From Pseudacidovorax sp. (GTDB taxonomy: Bacteria > Pseudomonadota > Gammaproteobacteria > Burkholderiales > Burkholderiaceae_C), in NCBI RefSeq assembly GCF_017991995.1, contig NZ_JAGOPN010000009.1:124001-188000 (forward strand): 64,000 bases of DNA. Reading direction: 5' to 3'. Made by a program: the position numbers and the translations under genes. This document shows positions 63,576 through 64,000 of this stretch, piece after piece. The stretch's first letter is position 1, and each line of letters starts with the position of its first letter. The notes below the pieces were generated by a model. That model searched no databases, was not told the origin of the DNA, and saw only the letters and a program-made list of their open reading frames with translations.

Positions 63576-64000
63576 ATGAAGACGCTGGCGCAGAACGTCA
63601 CGGACACGCTCCGCGACTGGATCCTCCATGGCCAGTTCAAGCCCCTGACGCGGCTGGAGGAACTGCCGCTTGCACAGCAGCTGCAGGTGTCGCGCACGCC
63701 CGTGCGCGCGGCACTGGCCACGCTCGCCAGCGAGGGCCTGATCGACCACCAGCCCAAGCGCGGCTATGTGGTGCGCGGCTTCGACCTGGAGGCGATCGCG
63801 GCGGCCTACGAGGTGCGGTCGGTGCTGGAGGGGCTCGCTTGCCGCAATGCGGCCCAGCGCGGCCTGGACGCCGCACAGGTCGGCCGCCTGCGCGAGAACC
63901 TGGCCATCGGCGACGCGATCCTGGCCAAGGGCAGGCTGGAGCCGGCGGACCACGAGCCCTACCAGCGGATGAATGTCGAGATCCACGACACGCTGCTCGA
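63576..64000 (+). CDS. GntR-family (FCD) transcriptional regulator, truncated by the window edge
   Basis: The first ~141 residues. Winged HTH ~5-70: TLRDWILHGQFKPLTRLEEL, LAQQLQVSRTPVRAALATLA, LIDHQPKRGYVVRGFD. It is followed by the start of the FCD ligand-binding domain (IAAAYEVRSVLEGLACRNAA and a His in NVEIHDTLL). AGGGGG precedes ATG 63576. The gene runs off the right edge. It probably represses the divergent SDR/Liv operon. Confidence 0.87.
   Translation, partial: MKTLAQNVTDTLRDWILHGQFKPLTRLEELPLAQQLQVSRTPVRAALATLASEGLIDHQPKRGYVVRGFDLEAIAAAYEVRSVLEGLACRNAAQRGLDAAQVGRLRENLAIGDAILAKGRLEPADHEPYQRMNVEIHDTLL

Overview
The window is GC-rich DNA, roughly 70% by eye, packed with coding sequence. 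The gene content points to Burkholderiales (Betaproteobacteria), probably Comamonadaceae or a close relative: many Bug/TctC-type solute-binding receptors, TctD/TctE two-component pairs, a BKACE enzyme, and Liv/Urt-type ABC operons with catabolic genes. The family assignment is inference from content, since no rRNA or tRNA gene was seen. No CRISPR array and no recognisable insertion sequence were seen.

Layout. 1-2 kb: the tail of an outer-membrane efflux factor, a small exported protein, and an H-NS-like protein whose C-terminus looks like a ParS/MbcA toxin-binding domain. 2-7.2 kb: a catabolic cassette (IclR regulator, metallo-beta-lactamase-fold protein, FAD aromatic monooxygenase, DUF2783 protein, Bug receptor) lying between two copies of a ~117-bp direct repeat, each with remnants of the flanking genes. 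7.2-11 kb: a LysR regulator divergent from a 3-hydroxyacyl-CoA dehydrogenase, a BKACE enzyme and a Bug receptor. 11-20.5 kb: a long minus-strand operon for amide uptake and hydrolysis (AmiC-like sensor, two amidases, UrtABCDE-like ABC transporter) divergent from a MarR regulator. 20.9-28.7 kb: a heavy-metal-type RND efflux operon with an outer-membrane factor, a small lipoprotein and an OprB-type porin. 28.9-34.4 kb: two large surface-polysaccharide genes, one a four-module methyltransferase/glycosyltransferase. 34.5-36.3 kb: a FixL/FixJ-style two-component pair. 36.3-38.3 kb: a solute-binding protein without a signal peptide, divergent from a Bug receptor. 38.4-41.6 kb: tctD-tctE-tctC paralogues without permease genes. 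41.6-44.7 kb: a hydrolase, Bug receptor and 2-hydroxyacid dehydrogenase operon. 45.1-47.4 kb: a GspC-like exported protein, an MBL-fold lipoprotein and a small periplasmic protein. 47.5-52.5 kb: a complete tctCBA transporter facing its own tctDE pair. 52.6-53.9 kb: DUF1345, DUF2945 and DUF3140 genes. 54-63.4 kb: a compact minus-strand operon (SDR, LivKHMGF, two SDRs, a KstD-like flavoprotein, a GST) divergent from a GntR regulator that runs off the right edge.

Together the genes describe a metabolic generalist that imports organic acids, amides and cyclic compounds through high-affinity binding proteins and places each catabolic set next to a dedicated regulator. Six Bug/TctC receptors accompany only one TctAB permease pair, so most receptors must share permeases encoded elsewhere or act as sensors. 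The least conventional items are the H-NS/ParS-like chimera, the cassette between duplicated gene ends, the four-module polysaccharide protein, the permease-less Tct signalling set and the signal-less binding protein.
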